Part shown: piece by piece, positions 32,180 through 42,663 of the stretch | How positions within the stretch are numbered: position 1 is the stretch's first letter | Layout: every line of letters starts with the position of its first letter | Assembly (NCBI RefSeq): GCF_009696325.1 | Contig: NZ_VUME01000012.1 | Span: forward strand, 1-58,012 | From: Collinsella sp. WCA1-178-WT-3 (M1) | GTDB lineage: Bacteria > Actinomycetota > Coriobacteriia > Coriobacteriales > Coriobacteriaceae | Length of the DNA stretch: 58,012 nucleotides | Direction: 5' to 3' | Notes under the pieces: generated by a model | Seen by the model: the letters and a program-made list of their open reading frames with translations, nothing else | Databases searched by the model: none | What the model was told of the DNA's origin: nothing | Program-made: the position numbers and the translations under genes

Positions 32180-32199
32180 ATCAGAACAATGTGTGCCGA

Positions 32200-33414
32200 T
32201 TAGAACGTGACCGGGGTGTCGGTGTAGACGCACTCGAGCAGCTGCTCCATCTCCTCCTGAGACGGCTGGCGCGGGTTGGAGCCCGTGCAGGCGTCGAGGA
32301 TGGCGTTGGCGGCAACGTCGTGCTTCTTAGCCTCGAACTCATCGTAATCGATGATGGACTCGTCGGCCTTCACGCCCTTGGCACCGTAGTTCTTGATGCC
32401 CTGCGGGATGTCGAGCTTGTCGTTGAGGTCGCGAATCTCCTGGACCAGGGCCTCGACCAGCTCGTCCTCGGTCTCGCCGGCGAGGTGCAGGATCTCCTTG
32501 GCGATGAAGGCGTAGCGGCTCTTGGCGCGAGCGTCCTTGGCGTTGAACTGGATGACCTTGCCCAGGTACATGGCGTTGGCGCAACCGTGGATGATGTGGT
32601 CGCCCTCAAAGGCGGCACCGGTCTTGTGAGCCATGGAGTGGACAATGCCCAGCAGACCCGAGGAGAAGGCGATGCCGGCGATGCACTGGGCGTCGTGCAT
32701 GTGCTGGCGGGCCTCATGATCGCCCTGATAGGACTTGGGCAGCCACTCGACGATCTCGCGGATAGCATGCAGGGCGTTGGCGTCGGTGTACATGGAACCA
32801 GCGGTGGAAACGTAGGCCTCGATGGCGTGAGTCAGAGCGTCCATACCGGTGTGAGCGCACAGCTTGGCGGGCATGGTGTAGGTGAGCTCGGGGTCGACGA
32901 TGGCGACATCAGGGGTGATGTTGAAGTCGGCCAGCGGGTACTTGATGCCCTTGGCGTAGTCGGTGATGACGGAGAACGCGGTGACCTCGGTAGCGGTGCC
33001 GGAGGTAGAGGAGATGGCGCAGAAGTGAGCCTTCTGACGGAGCTCCGGGAAGGAGAACGGGACGACTGCCTCCTCGAAGGTCTCCTCGGGATACTCGTAG
33101 AACAGCCACATAGCCTTAGCGGCATCGATGGGCGAGCCACCGCCAATGGCGATAATCCAGTCGGGCTGGAACTCGGTCATGGCCTCGGCGCCCTTCATGA
33201 CCGTCTCGACGGACGGATCGGACTCGACGCCCTCGAACAGCTTGACCTCGAAACCGGCCTCCTTGAGGTCGGCCTCGACGTCCTGCAAAAAACCGCCGCG
33301 GCGCATGGAGCCGCCGCCGGTCACGATGATGGCCTTGCTGCCCTTGAGGTTCTTCACCTCGTGGCGAGCGCCCTCACCAAAGTACAGATCGCGAGGATTG
33401 GTAAAACGTCCCAT
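32200..33414 (-). CDS. Iron-containing alcohol dehydrogenase
   Basis: 404 residues, start behind TAGGAGGCACAGT. Type III ADH fold: NADH site IVTGGGSMRRGG, DWIIAIGGGSPIDAAKAMWL, FCAISSTSGTATEVTAFSVI, Asp ligand in HTGMDALTHAIEAYVS and the His ligands in LGIVHSMAHKTGAAF and DHIIHGCANAMYLG. Likely reduces aldehydes to alcohols during fermentation, or acts on diols; the exact substrate is unclear. Its own terminator follows, so it is not co-transcribed with the glycerol dehydrogenase downstream. Confidence 0.9.
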   Translation of the reverse strand: MGRFTNPRDLYFGEGARHEVKNLKGSKAIIVTGGGSMRRGGFLQDVEADLKEAGFEVKLFEGVESDPSVETVMKGAEAMTEFQPDWIIAIGGGSPIDAAKAMWLFYEYPEETFEEAVVPFSFPELRQKAHFCAISSTSGTATEVTAFSVITDYAKGIKYPLADFNITPDVAIVDPELTYTMPAKLCAHTGMDALTHAIEAYVSTAGSMYTDANALHAIREIVEWLPKSYQGDHEARQHMHDAQCIAGIAFSSGLLGIVHSMAHKTGAAFEGDHIIHGCANAMYLGKVIQFNAKDARAKSRYAFIAKEILHLAGETEDELVEALVQEIRDLNDKLDIPQGIKNYGAKGVKADESIIDYDEFEAKKHDVAANAILDACTGSNPRQPSQEEMEQLLECVYTDTPVTF

Positions 33415-33914
33415 ACTGTGCCTCCTAAACAAGCCCCTCTTAGACTTGCGTATATAACGGAGCACCCGATTGGCTCCGTTAGGACCGTTTTGCGCGTTGC
33501 CGGCGATGACAATGCGCGATGTCTAAACGTCTCAACGCTCAGACAAACATTATTTTACCGTTCTGGTTGGTCAGTTATTTACTTAAAGCCGACAATGATG
33601 AAACGTTTTTTCTATCCCTGACGACCCTTATGCGGCATTCATACTCCCAAGCTGGGCAAACGTTTTATCAAGGTTGACCACATATCCAGGGCAGGACTGT
33701 GCCCCTCCAAAAGACACACCGTTCGCCGCCAAAAATCGACCGTTTGCGGCACCGTGATACCACTCGGTCGTCCAAGGTGCCGACATTTGTGCGACATCCG
33801 TCTTCGTGGTGCAAAGGTGCATGTCCAAGTGCGGCACTCCCAATGTGCCTCATGCGGGTAAACTAGAACCTTATATAGAGACATTTGAACCCTAACCGCA
33901 GCAAAGGAGGCCCC
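33415..33914. other. Intergenic region with possible coding remnant
   Basis: About 500 bp between divergent genes. On the minus strand 33639-33843 reads APWTTEWYHGAANGRFLAAN then GVSFGGAQSCPGYVVNLDKT, protein-like but without ribosome site or known family; it may be a remnant or a dispersed repeat. Promoters for the Fe-ADH (minus) and the 33915 gene (plus) must lie here. Confidence 0.35.
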
Positions 33915-34991
33915 ATGGCATTCGATCCCATTCAAGAAGATTGCCATCGCCTCGTTCTTGAGGCCTTGCGCCGCGACAATATCCCGCTCACCGACGGCCC
34001 TGCCGTAGAGCGTCTGATGGAACAATTCACCCGCAACCCCGCGCCGCTCATCGTGCACGACCGCGACCGCGCCGGACATCTGATTGCCAAGGTAGTCGAG
34101 GCTGTCGACTACCGCATTCCCTTTATCCCTGACGATACCCAGGCAGAGCAAGAAGAGACCGCTGCCGAAAACATGCTTCGCGAGGCAGCCGCACTCGACC
34201 CGACCAACTGGGACGCTCAGCGCATGTTGACCGCCCTCACCGCTAACTCCAACGAGGAGTACGTACAGTACTTGGTATCCAAGCGCGATGAAGTCGAGCA
34301 CGACCTGGCACTCAAGATCGCCTCGGCGCAGGACCCCTACGAGCGCGAGGCCGCAGGCGACCTTACACGCCGCCCCTACCTGCGCTGGCTTGCCGCCCTT
34401 GCGTCGCGCGCCCTCATTAGCGGCCGTTACCGCCTGTCGCTCGAAACCGCAAACCGCAGCCTGGACTTTGCCCCCAACGATCCGGCCGGTGTCCGCCACA
34501 CTGCGATGCTCGCCATGGCAAAACTCGAATACCCCGCCGAGGAGCTCAAACGCTTTCGCTCTGCCCACTCCGTCCCCTATCTCGCCAATACGCCGCTGCG
34601 CCGTCGTCCCAAGGACGCGGAACGCGACTTAGACCCGTGGACGCTCATCGCGCTGATGAGCGCTGCCTGGCGCGAGCTGGACTACGAGGGCGCCGAACAC
34701 TACTTGCGCATCCTTGCGCGCTCGTGCCCGCACGCAGCCGAGGCGCTTTACTTTCAAACCGAGTTTCCCGATGGCGTCTATGCCCGCGTCAACGTGGGCG
34801 TGGGCTCCACCGACGAGCTTGTCCTTGCGCTGTCCGAAGCGACGCCGGTACTGCAGGAGGGCTTGGGCGCCCCCGACAACGCCAGCTTTGCCGCCTGGGT
34901 CGCCACCAACGATATCGTGCGTTCCCAGATCGACGAGCGCATCCTGCGGGCGGCCGAGCAGGGCTTGCCGTTTAAGGGAGGAGACCTCTAA
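33915..34991 (+). CDS. Tetratricopeptide-like protein, first of a pair
   Basis: 358 residues, start behind AAAGGAGGCCCC. All-helical and acidic, no signal or membrane segment. Helix pairs such as ENMLREAAALDPTNWDAQRM, GRYRLSLETANRSLDFAPND and LDYEGAEHYLRILARSCPHA look like TPR units. The N-terminal 60 residues (IQEDCHRLVLEALRRDNIPL) may be a separate small domain. The stop overlaps the next start (TAATG), so the two are translationally coupled and probably form a complex. Function not recognised. Upstream of murT-gatD on the same strand, which may tie it to envelope work. Confidence 0.7.
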   Translation: MAFDPIQEDCHRLVLEALRRDNIPLTDGPAVERLMEQFTRNPAPLIVHDRDRAGHLIAKVVEAVDYRIPFIPDDTQAEQEETAAENMLREAAALDPTNWDAQRMLTALTANSNEEYVQYLVSKRDEVEHDLALKIASAQDPYEREAAGDLTRRPYLRWLAALASRALISGRYRLSLETANRSLDFAPNDPAGVRHTAMLAMAKLEYPAEELKRFRSAHSVPYLANTPLRRRPKDAERDLDPWTLIALMSAAWRELDYEGAEHYLRILARSCPHAAEALYFQTEFPDGVYARVNVGVGSTDELVLALSEATPVLQEGLGAPDNASFAAWVATNDIVRSQIDERILRAAEQGLPFKGGDL

Positions 34992-36034
34992 TGGATCCGA
35001 GCGTCTACATCCCCGCCTACCTGGAGCGCGCCTACGTTGCGTCGCACCCCGAACTCACCGATGCAGCACGCGATCTTGTCCATAACGACGTGAGCGTCAA
35101 CCCTCATAAGTATGCGCAGACCGAGCATGCCCAGGCACTGCTTTCCTATGCCGGTGTTCACCGCCACCTGCTCGACGAGCTCCATCGTATCGAGGATATG
35201 GGCAGCGATGAGGAGTTTGAGCAGACGCGCAACCGCCTGTTCGACGATATGCGCGATGAGCTGCTCAAGATCGTCCGCGTCGATGCGCTGGCGGTAGATG
35301 CCCAGCTGCTTGCCATCATTTTGGCGGACACGCCCGTCGACGCCTGCCTGGGCGACCTGATGAAGCTCGAGGCGACCACAGCCGATTACTTACGGCAAAG
35401 CGTGCCCGGATTCGATATGGAGGCCCCGCACTACTGGACCAACAAGGTGCTGGCAGACGGCGTGACGGCGGCCGATCTCACCGTGAGCGAGCCGGCGCTT
35501 ATCGGGTGGCTCCACACGCTCGAGGCCATCTCGCAGCTGTGCATGGCGAGCGCTCGCTACCGTGCTGCCGTCAACTATTCTCGCCGTGTTCTTAAGGCGG
35601 AAGGCTATCCCACCCGAGCTGCCGGCACCGTGCTACTCGCCCTCGCTCGTCTGGAAGACGAGGACGGCTTTTTTGCCCTGGCCCACCAGCTCGAGGAGCA
35701 GATGGGGGCCGATGTCCTCGAGAACTCCCCCTGGTACCTACTCGCCCGCACGATCCTGCTGTTCAAAACGAACAAGATGCGCCCGGCGACACGCGCGCTG
35801 CGTGAGTTTGCCAACCGCTGCGAGGGCGGCGCGTTCTTTTTGCTGAACCCCATGTATCAGACGCCGTACCTTCCCTGCCGGCCCGAGCCGCACGACCCCT
35901 GGGACCTTTCGCACCAGGCAGTTTGGGAGGCCGACGGTATCATCTCGGATACTCCCGACTTTGCCCCCTGGGCCAACGCTTGCGAAGACGTATCGCAGCT
36001 TGCCCAGGAATTTGCGCGCCGTTATGGCTTTTAA
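34991..36034 (+). CDS. Tetratricopeptide-like protein, second of a pair
   Basis: 347 residues, start overlapping the previous stop by one base, with GGGAGGAG just upstream. Same all-helical style: SARYRAAVNYSRRVLKAEGY and MRPATRALREFANRCEGGAF are TPR-like, the latter pairing with a hydrophobic helix WYLLARTILLFKTNK. It ends PYLPCRPEPHDPWDLSHQAV and an acidic tail. Shared architecture with its partner suggests an old duplication, though end-to-end identity is low. The stop is 45 bp from the murT-gatD start. Function unknown. Confidence 0.7.
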   Translation: MDPSVYIPAYLERAYVASHPELTDAARDLVHNDVSVNPHKYAQTEHAQALLSYAGVHRHLLDELHRIEDMGSDEEFEQTRNRLFDDMRDELLKIVRVDALAVDAQLLAIILADTPVDACLGDLMKLEATTADYLRQSVPGFDMEAPHYWTNKVLADGVTAADLTVSEPALIGWLHTLEAISQLCMASARYRAAVNYSRRVLKAEGYPTRAAGTVLLALARLEDEDGFFALAHQLEEQMGADVLENSPWYLLARTILLFKTNKMRPATRALREFANRCEGGAFFLLNPMYQTPYLPCRPEPHDPWDLSHQAVWEADGIISDTPDFAPWANACEDVSQLAQEFARRYGF

Positions 36035-36079
36035 CGGCACGATCGCCACGACCATGTCATTCACGTTAGGAACGGCTTC

Positions 36080-38257
36080 ATGAACTTCCGCTCATCTCTC
36101 GCCTGCACTTCGAGCGATATCGCCCGCTGGGGGCTGCGCTCCATCCTTAAGCGCCAGGGCGGCGTACTCCCCGGCCGCATCGCCATGAAGATCGACCCCG
36201 AGCTGCTAAGCGACCTCGCGAGCCTTGTCGACCGCAGCGTGGTGGTCACCGGCACCAACGGTAAGACCACCACCTCCAACCTCATCGCCGACGCCGTTGC
36301 CGCCAGCGGCGCCACCGTGGTATGCAACCGCGCTGGCAACAACATGGAGCCGGGCGTGGTGGGTGCCCTGCTCGAGGGCCGCAGCGATCTTAAGCGTGCC
36401 GCCAGCAGCAAGCGCGTAGGCGTCTTTGAGTGCGACGAGCTCTACACGGTGCGCGTCTTGCCCAAGCTCAAGCCGACCTACTTTGTGCTGCTCAACCTGT
36501 TCCGCGACCAGCTGGACCGCTACGGCGAGATCGACCACACCCAGGACGTCATAGCCCACGCGTTGGAGCTTTCGCCGGCAACGACGCTCATCTATAACGC
36601 CGACGACCCGCTCTGCGCCTCGATCGCCGCACGCGTCCCCAATATGAGCATCGCCTTTGGCATCGACGGCGCCACGGGCACCGAGTCCGATCGCATTAGC
36701 GACTCGCGTTTTTGCTCGCAATGCAACGCGCCGTTAGAGTACGACTATGTTCAGTACGGCCAGCTCGGCGCCTATCATTGTCCTTCGTGCGGTTGGAGTC
36801 GCCCCGCGCTGGTCCGTCGCGTGACAGGCGTTGAGCTCGGCTGCGACGGCTACGGCTTTGACCTGGCCTTTGGACCCGAGGCAAAAGCGCCCGCCACGCA
36901 CATCGCCACACGCTACAACGGCCTGTACATGGTCTACAACGTTGCCGCCGCCTTCTTTGCGGCGCGCGAGTTGGGTGTGGACGCAGCGCATCTGCAGCCC
37001 ACGCTCGATGCCTACGTCCCCGCCGGCGGACGCATGGGCCGCTGGGAGATTGCCGGCCGTACCGTCGAGGCAAACCTGGCCAAAAATCCCGTAGGCTTCG
37101 ATCGCCAGATCCAGTCCATTAAAACGGCAGGCGGCAGGCTCTGCGCCTTCTTCCTGAATGACAACGACGCCGACGGCCACGATGTCTCGTGGATCTACGA
37201 CGTCGACTTCGAGCGCATCGCCGATACCCCAGGGCTTATCGCCTTTGCCGGGGGTACGCGCGCGCACGACATGCAGGTGCGCCTGAAGTACGCCGGCATC
37301 GACGCCGCCATCATCTCGAATATCGAGCAGGCGATCGGCGCCGTGGCAGATGAGGCAGCCGATGACACCTTCTACGCCGTCGCCAATTACACGGCATTTC
37401 CGCCACTGGTCAAAGAGCTCGACGGACTTAAAGACGCCGATGCGAGCTCGGTTGCCTCCTGCGCCGTAACACGCACCGATGGCAGCGCCGTCCCCACCGA
37501 TATTGCGCCGGTCGAGCTTCCGCGCCCGCTGCGCATCGTCTATCTGTATCCCGATGCCCTCAACCTCTATGGCGACGGCGGCAACGTCATCGCCCTCGAG
37601 CGCCGCTGCGCCTGGCGCGGCATTCCCGCGCGCGTGGACGAGGTCCGCATGGGCGAGACGCTCGATCTTACCGACGCCGACATCGTCATGATGGGCGGCG
37701 GTGCCGACCGCGATCAGTTGGCTGTGGCACACGAGCTGCTCGCTCAAAAGGACAAGGTTGCGACATATGTTGAGGACGGCGGCTCGTTGCTCGCTATCTG
37801 CGGCAGCTATCAGCTGCTCGGTCGTTCGTACTATATGGGCGAGAATCGCATCGAGGGCCTAGATGTCATCGCCGCCGAGACCGTGCGCGGCTCCGACCGC
37901 CTGATAGGCAACGTCGCCGTCAAGACCGACCTGGCACCCGAGCCCTTTGTGGGGTTCGAGAACCACGGCGGCCGCACGCTTTTGGACGCTGATGCCACGC
38001 CGCTTGGAACGTCTGTCGTCACGGGCACCGGCAACAACGGCGACGATGGCTTTGAGGGCCTCATCTATAAGGGCGTCATTGGCACGTACCTACACGGACC
38101 AGCACTGCCCAAGAACCCCGAGCTCACCGACTGGCTCATCGCCCATGCCCTCGAGCGCCGTGGCGATGCGCAGGCCGCCGCCCTGCTGCCGCTCAAGCCC
38201 CTCGACGACACCTACGAGCACGCCGCCCACGACGCCGCCATGAAGCTTCTCCCCTAA
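36080..38257 (+). CDS. murT-gatD: MurT-GatD fusion: lipid II isoglutaminyl synthase
   Basis: 725 residues. Residues 1 to about 470 are MurT, a Mur-ligase-like protein: P-loop VVTGTNGKTTTSN (57-64 core), CDELYTVRVLPKLKPTYFVL, and the four-Cys zinc ribbon FCSQCNAPL...YHCPSCGW of MurT/DUF1727 proteins. Residues from about 482 are GatD, a class I glutamine amidotransferase: RIVYLYPDALNLYGDGGN, catalytic Cys in LLAICGSYQLLG and His in GTYLHGPALPKNP. Together they amidate the D-Glu of lipid II to D-isoglutamine. Elsewhere the two are separate, adjacent genes; here one open frame covers both. The linker (about 440-480) is unusual. Confidence 0.93.
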   Translation: MNFRSSLACTSSDIARWGLRSILKRQGGVLPGRIAMKIDPELLSDLASLVDRSVVVTGTNGKTTTSNLIADAVAASGATVVCNRAGNNMEPGVVGALLEGRSDLKRAASSKRVGVFECDELYTVRVLPKLKPTYFVLLNLFRDQLDRYGEIDHTQDVIAHALELSPATTLIYNADDPLCASIAARVPNMSIAFGIDGATGTESDRISDSRFCSQCNAPLEYDYVQYGQLGAYHCPSCGWSRPALVRRVTGVELGCDGYGFDLAFGPEAKAPATHIATRYNGLYMVYNVAAAFFAARELGVDAAHLQPTLDAYVPAGGRMGRWEIAGRTVEANLAKNPVGFDRQIQSIKTAGGRLCAFFLNDNDADGHDVSWIYDVDFERIADTPGLIAFAGGTRAHDMQVRLKYAGIDAAIISNIEQAIGAVADEAADDTFYAVANYTAFPPLVKELDGLKDADASSVASCAVTRTDGSAVPTDIAPVELPRPLRIVYLYPDALNLYGDGGNVIALERRCAWRGIPARVDEVRMGETLDLTDADIVMMGGGADRDQLAVAHELLAQKDKVATYVEDGGSLLAICGSYQLLGRSYYMGENRIEGLDVIAAETVRGSDRLIGNVAVKTDLAPEPFVGFENHGGRTLLDADATPLGTSVVTGTGNNGDDGFEGLIYKGVIGTYLHGPALPKNPELTDWLIAHALERRGDAQAAALLPLKPLDDTYEHAAHDAAMKLLP

Positions 38258-38264
38258 CGCCCCG

Positions 38265-38300
38265 CCACCACAAAGGGACAGGCACCTTTGTGGTGGTTTT
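38265..38300 (+). terminator. Intrinsic terminator of murT-gatD
   Basis: CCACCACAAAGG and CCTTTGTGGTGG form a perfect twelve-pair stem with a 9-base loop, followed by TTTT, just after the stop. Confidence 0.8.
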
Positions 38301-38315
38301 GACCCATCCCAGCCG

Positions 38316-38460
38316 TTTGTCTCAATCTGTAACATCTATTCCGTTAAAAGTCGTCTTACTGTTACAGAATGAGATGTTCGTTCCGACGTCTGCCTTTTGT
38401 CTCGATCTGTAACAGATAGAGCCGATTTGCCCGCCCAGATGTTACAGATTGAGATGTTTG
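38316..38460. repeat. Four alternating copies of a 20-bp repeat
   Basis: TTTGTCTCAATCTGTAACAT-type units occur at about 38316 (+), 38359 (-), 38396 (+) and 38436 (-), alternating in orientation. The first and last are nearly exact complements. They lie between the murT-gatD terminator and tRNA-Glu. The arrangement resembles REP/BIME clusters. Confidence 0.65.
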
Positions 38461-38555
38461 AAGATCGGGATAGAAAGTCAGCTCCTGTGTGGTGGTTTTT
38501 CAGTTTGCCAACGATATGTGAACGGATAAAAAAGTCTGCTATACTCTTTCCCGCT

Positions 38556-38632
38556 GTCCCCATCGTCTAGCGGCCAAGGACGCCACCCTTTCAAGGTGGA
38601 TATCGCGGGTTCGAATCCCGCTGGGGGCACCA
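38556..38632 (+). tRNA. tRNA-Glu (anticodon TTC)
   Basis: Cloverleaf: acceptor GTCCCCA/TGGGGGC, anticodon stem CCACC/GGTGG around CTTTCAA with TTC, T-arm GCGGG-TTCGAAT-CCCGC, encoded CCA at 38630-38632. The D-arm TCTAGCGGCCAAGGA is typical of bacterial tRNA-Glu. Confidence 0.95.
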
Positions 38633-39090
38633 TTTGAAACGAGAAGCCCATTACCCCCGCGGTGACGGGCTTTTTTCTACCCCAACGTCGGGATTCGAAC
38701 CCGACAGGGTGCGGAGCTGAGGAAACGCGAAGCGTTTTCCAGCGCAGCACGCAAGGAGCGAAGCGACGCAGCGAAGGCGGGCGGCGCCAGCCGCACGCGG
38801 ACATCCCGCTGGGGGCACCATTTAAAACGAGAAGCCCGTTACCCCCGCGGTGACGGGCTTTTTTCTACCCCAACGTCGGGATTCGAACCCGACAGGGTAC
38901 GGAGCTGAGGAAACGCGTGAGCGTTTTCCAGCGCAGCACGCAAGGAGCGAAGCGACGCAGCGAAGGCGGGCGGCGCCAGCCGCACGCGGATATCCCGCTG
39001 GGGGCACCATTTAAAACGAGAAGCCCGTTACCCCCGCGGTGACGGGCTTTTTTCTACCCCAACGCCGGGATTCGAACCCGACAGGGTGCG
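38621..39090 (+). repeat. Tandem array derived from the tRNA-Glu 3' end
   Basis: A unit of 188-189 bp begins with the last bases of the tRNA (CTGGGGGCACCA) at 38621, 38809 and 38998 (last one partial). Each holds an intrinsic terminator (AAGCCCG...CGGGCTTTTTTCT), a T-arm-like palindrome TCGGGATTCGAACCCGA and a conserved 90-bp filler. Copies are about 97% alike. The region to 39204 has no gene. Confidence 0.85.
38644..38677 (+). terminator. Terminator after tRNA-Glu (repeated in each array unit)
   Basis: AGCCCATTACCCCCGCGGTG pairs GCCC with GGGC and runs into TTTTTTCT. Identical elements recur near 38832 and 39021, where the stem is improved to GCCCGT/ACGGGC. Confidence 0.8.
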
Positions 39091-39140
39091 GACCCCGACA
39101 AATCGGCGGCAAAACGGACTCCAAAGCGTCCTTCGCAATC

Positions 39141-39177
39141 AAAAAGCCAGGGCCCGCGCGATGCGGACCCCGGCTTA
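39141..39177 (-). terminator. Intrinsic terminator of glnN
   Basis: AAGCCGGGGTCCGC and GCGGGCCCTGGCTT form a stem with two mismatches; on the minus strand TTTTTG follows. The glnN stop is 27 bp upstream. Confidence 0.8.
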
Positions 39178-39204
39178 ATACCGTGACGATATGTTGGCTA
39201 TGCC

Positions 39205-41292
<2,088 letters not shown>

Positions 41293-41498
41293 ACGGAACT
41301 CCCTTCGTATCGGCACCGCGTGAGAAGCGGTGTTGATTACTAACGAACGAGTCATAGCTTAGACTCGCCGTGTTTCCGCGACATTACCGTTATGTTGCCG
41401 TCGCGAAACTAATCAATGAGGTTACCGCATCGCGGCGATGTTGCCACCCTCAACGGCCAATCAACTGTATAAATTGCAGACCTCTCCGCATGGTTTAC

Positions 41499-41610
41499 GG
41501 GTAGTCTTTTTGGGACGGGGCTTTTTTAGCTGCCCTATTTAAATATGGTCTCAAGCTTTGGAGGCGCCGGATTGGGTAGCTAAAAAAGCCCCGTCCCAAA
41601 AAGACTACCC
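41499..41610. repeat. 112-bp element with 33-bp perfect inverted repeats
   Basis: Arms 41499-41531 and 41578-41610 are exact complements (outer end GGGTAGTCTTTTTGGGACGG), around a 46-bp core. It lies in the 498-bp gap between divergent glnN and metF, which otherwise holds only their promoters. Too long for a normal terminator; it could be a MITE-like element or a dispersed repeat that also stops transcription both ways. Confidence 0.8.
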
Positions 41611-41790
41611 TGCGTACCTGGTTGATGGGGTAAAAAAGCTCCAAATTAGCTACGCTGTTATAGGGAATGCCGATAGCGAAACATCTTCGATTGGTATCCC
41701 CAAATAGCGAGTGAAACTCCACCTTAGCGCAGTGGTGCTGTAGAATCCTTGCAACAAAACATCGCACCCAGGCATCTAAAGGAGCACGAT

Positions 41791-42663
41791 ATGCGCGTCG
41801 ACGAGGTTTTTAAGCAGGCAGCATCCCAGGGCACCACGCCCGTTTCGTTTGAGATGTTCCCGCCCAAGGGCGAGCTTACCCTCGACACGGCTCGCGAGGT
41901 GGCTGGCAATCTGTGCAAGCTTTCGCCGAGCTTTGTCTCGGTCACCTGCTCGGCCGGCGGCTCGGGCAACGGCGCCACCACCGCCCCCATCGCGCATATG
42001 ATTACGAGCGAATTCGATACGCCCTCGGTGGCGCACCTCACCTGCGTTGGCCGCACGCATGCCGATATCGCTGCCAAGATCGACGAATACCGCTCCGCCG
42101 GCGTAGAAAATGTGCTGGCCCTGCGTGGCGATCTTCCCGCCAGCGCGAACGAGGATGACAAGCCCGCCTCGGACTACGCCTACGCCCGCGACCTCATCCC
42201 TGAGCTCGTCGACGCCGGCTTTTGCGTGGGCGCCGCAGCCTACCCCGAGGGCCACATTGCCTGTGAGAATCTCAACCTCTCGGTCGAATATCTCAAGCAA
42301 AAACAGGACGCCGGCGCGAGCTTCTTTGTGACGCAGCTCTTTTTTGATAACGAGTGCTTCTACCGTTTTCGCGAGCTTGCCGACAAGGCCGGTATCACTG
42401 TGCCCATTACCGCAGGCATCATGACGTTTATGGGCAAGTCGCAGATCAGCCGCATGGTCTTTATGTGCGGCGCGTCGCTGCCCTCCCCCGTCATCAAGAT
42501 TCTCGCCAAATACGAGAACGACCCCGAGAGCCTGCAGGCAGCCGGTGTAGATTATGCCGCCCGTCAGCTTTGCGACCTTAAGGAGCACGGTGCCGACGGT
42601 CTGCACCTGTACACTATGAATCGTCCTGCGATCGCCGCAACCATTATGGAGCGCCTGGGGTAA
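41791..42663 (+). CDS. metF: Methylenetetrahydrofolate reductase
   Basis: 290 residues, start behind AAAGGAGCACGAT. Beta/alpha barrel with PVSFEMFPPKG at the N-terminus (catalytic Glu), FVSVTCSAGGSGNGATTAPI, the NVLALRGDLP motif, and ASFFVTQLFFDNECFYRF with the substrate-site Phe/Gln. Reduces 5,10-methylene-THF to 5-methyl-THF, feeding MetH two genes downstream. The stop overlaps the next start (TAATG), so translation is coupled. Confidence 0.95.
   Translation: MRVDEVFKQAASQGTTPVSFEMFPPKGELTLDTAREVAGNLCKLSPSFVSVTCSAGGSGNGATTAPIAHMITSEFDTPSVAHLTCVGRTHADIAAKIDEYRSAGVENVLALRGDLPASANEDDKPASDYAYARDLIPELVDAGFCVGAAAYPEGHIACENLNLSVEYLKQKQDAGASFFVTQLFFDNECFYRFRELADKAGITVPITAGIMTFMGKSQISRMVFMCGASLPSPVIKILAKYENDPESLQAAGVDYAARQLCDLKEHGADGLHLYTMNRPAIAATIMERLG

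Noticed and set aside
32134-33621. 495-codon plus-strand frame opposite the Fe-alcohol dehydrogenase
   Set aside because: Composition is that of an antisense shadow, while the minus frame has full ADH motifs, ribosome site and terminator.
33639-34568. Minus-strand 309-codon frame overlapping the first TPR-like gene
   Set aside because: The overlapping plus gene has AAAGGAGG, helical-repeat character and a coupled partner. Only the 33639-33843 tail outside it looks protein-like, noted as a possible remnant.
38621-39090. Additional tRNA genes in the array
   Set aside because: Only the 3' end and a T-arm-like palindrome recur; no complete cloverleaf with anticodon can be built in units two or three, or on the minus strand.
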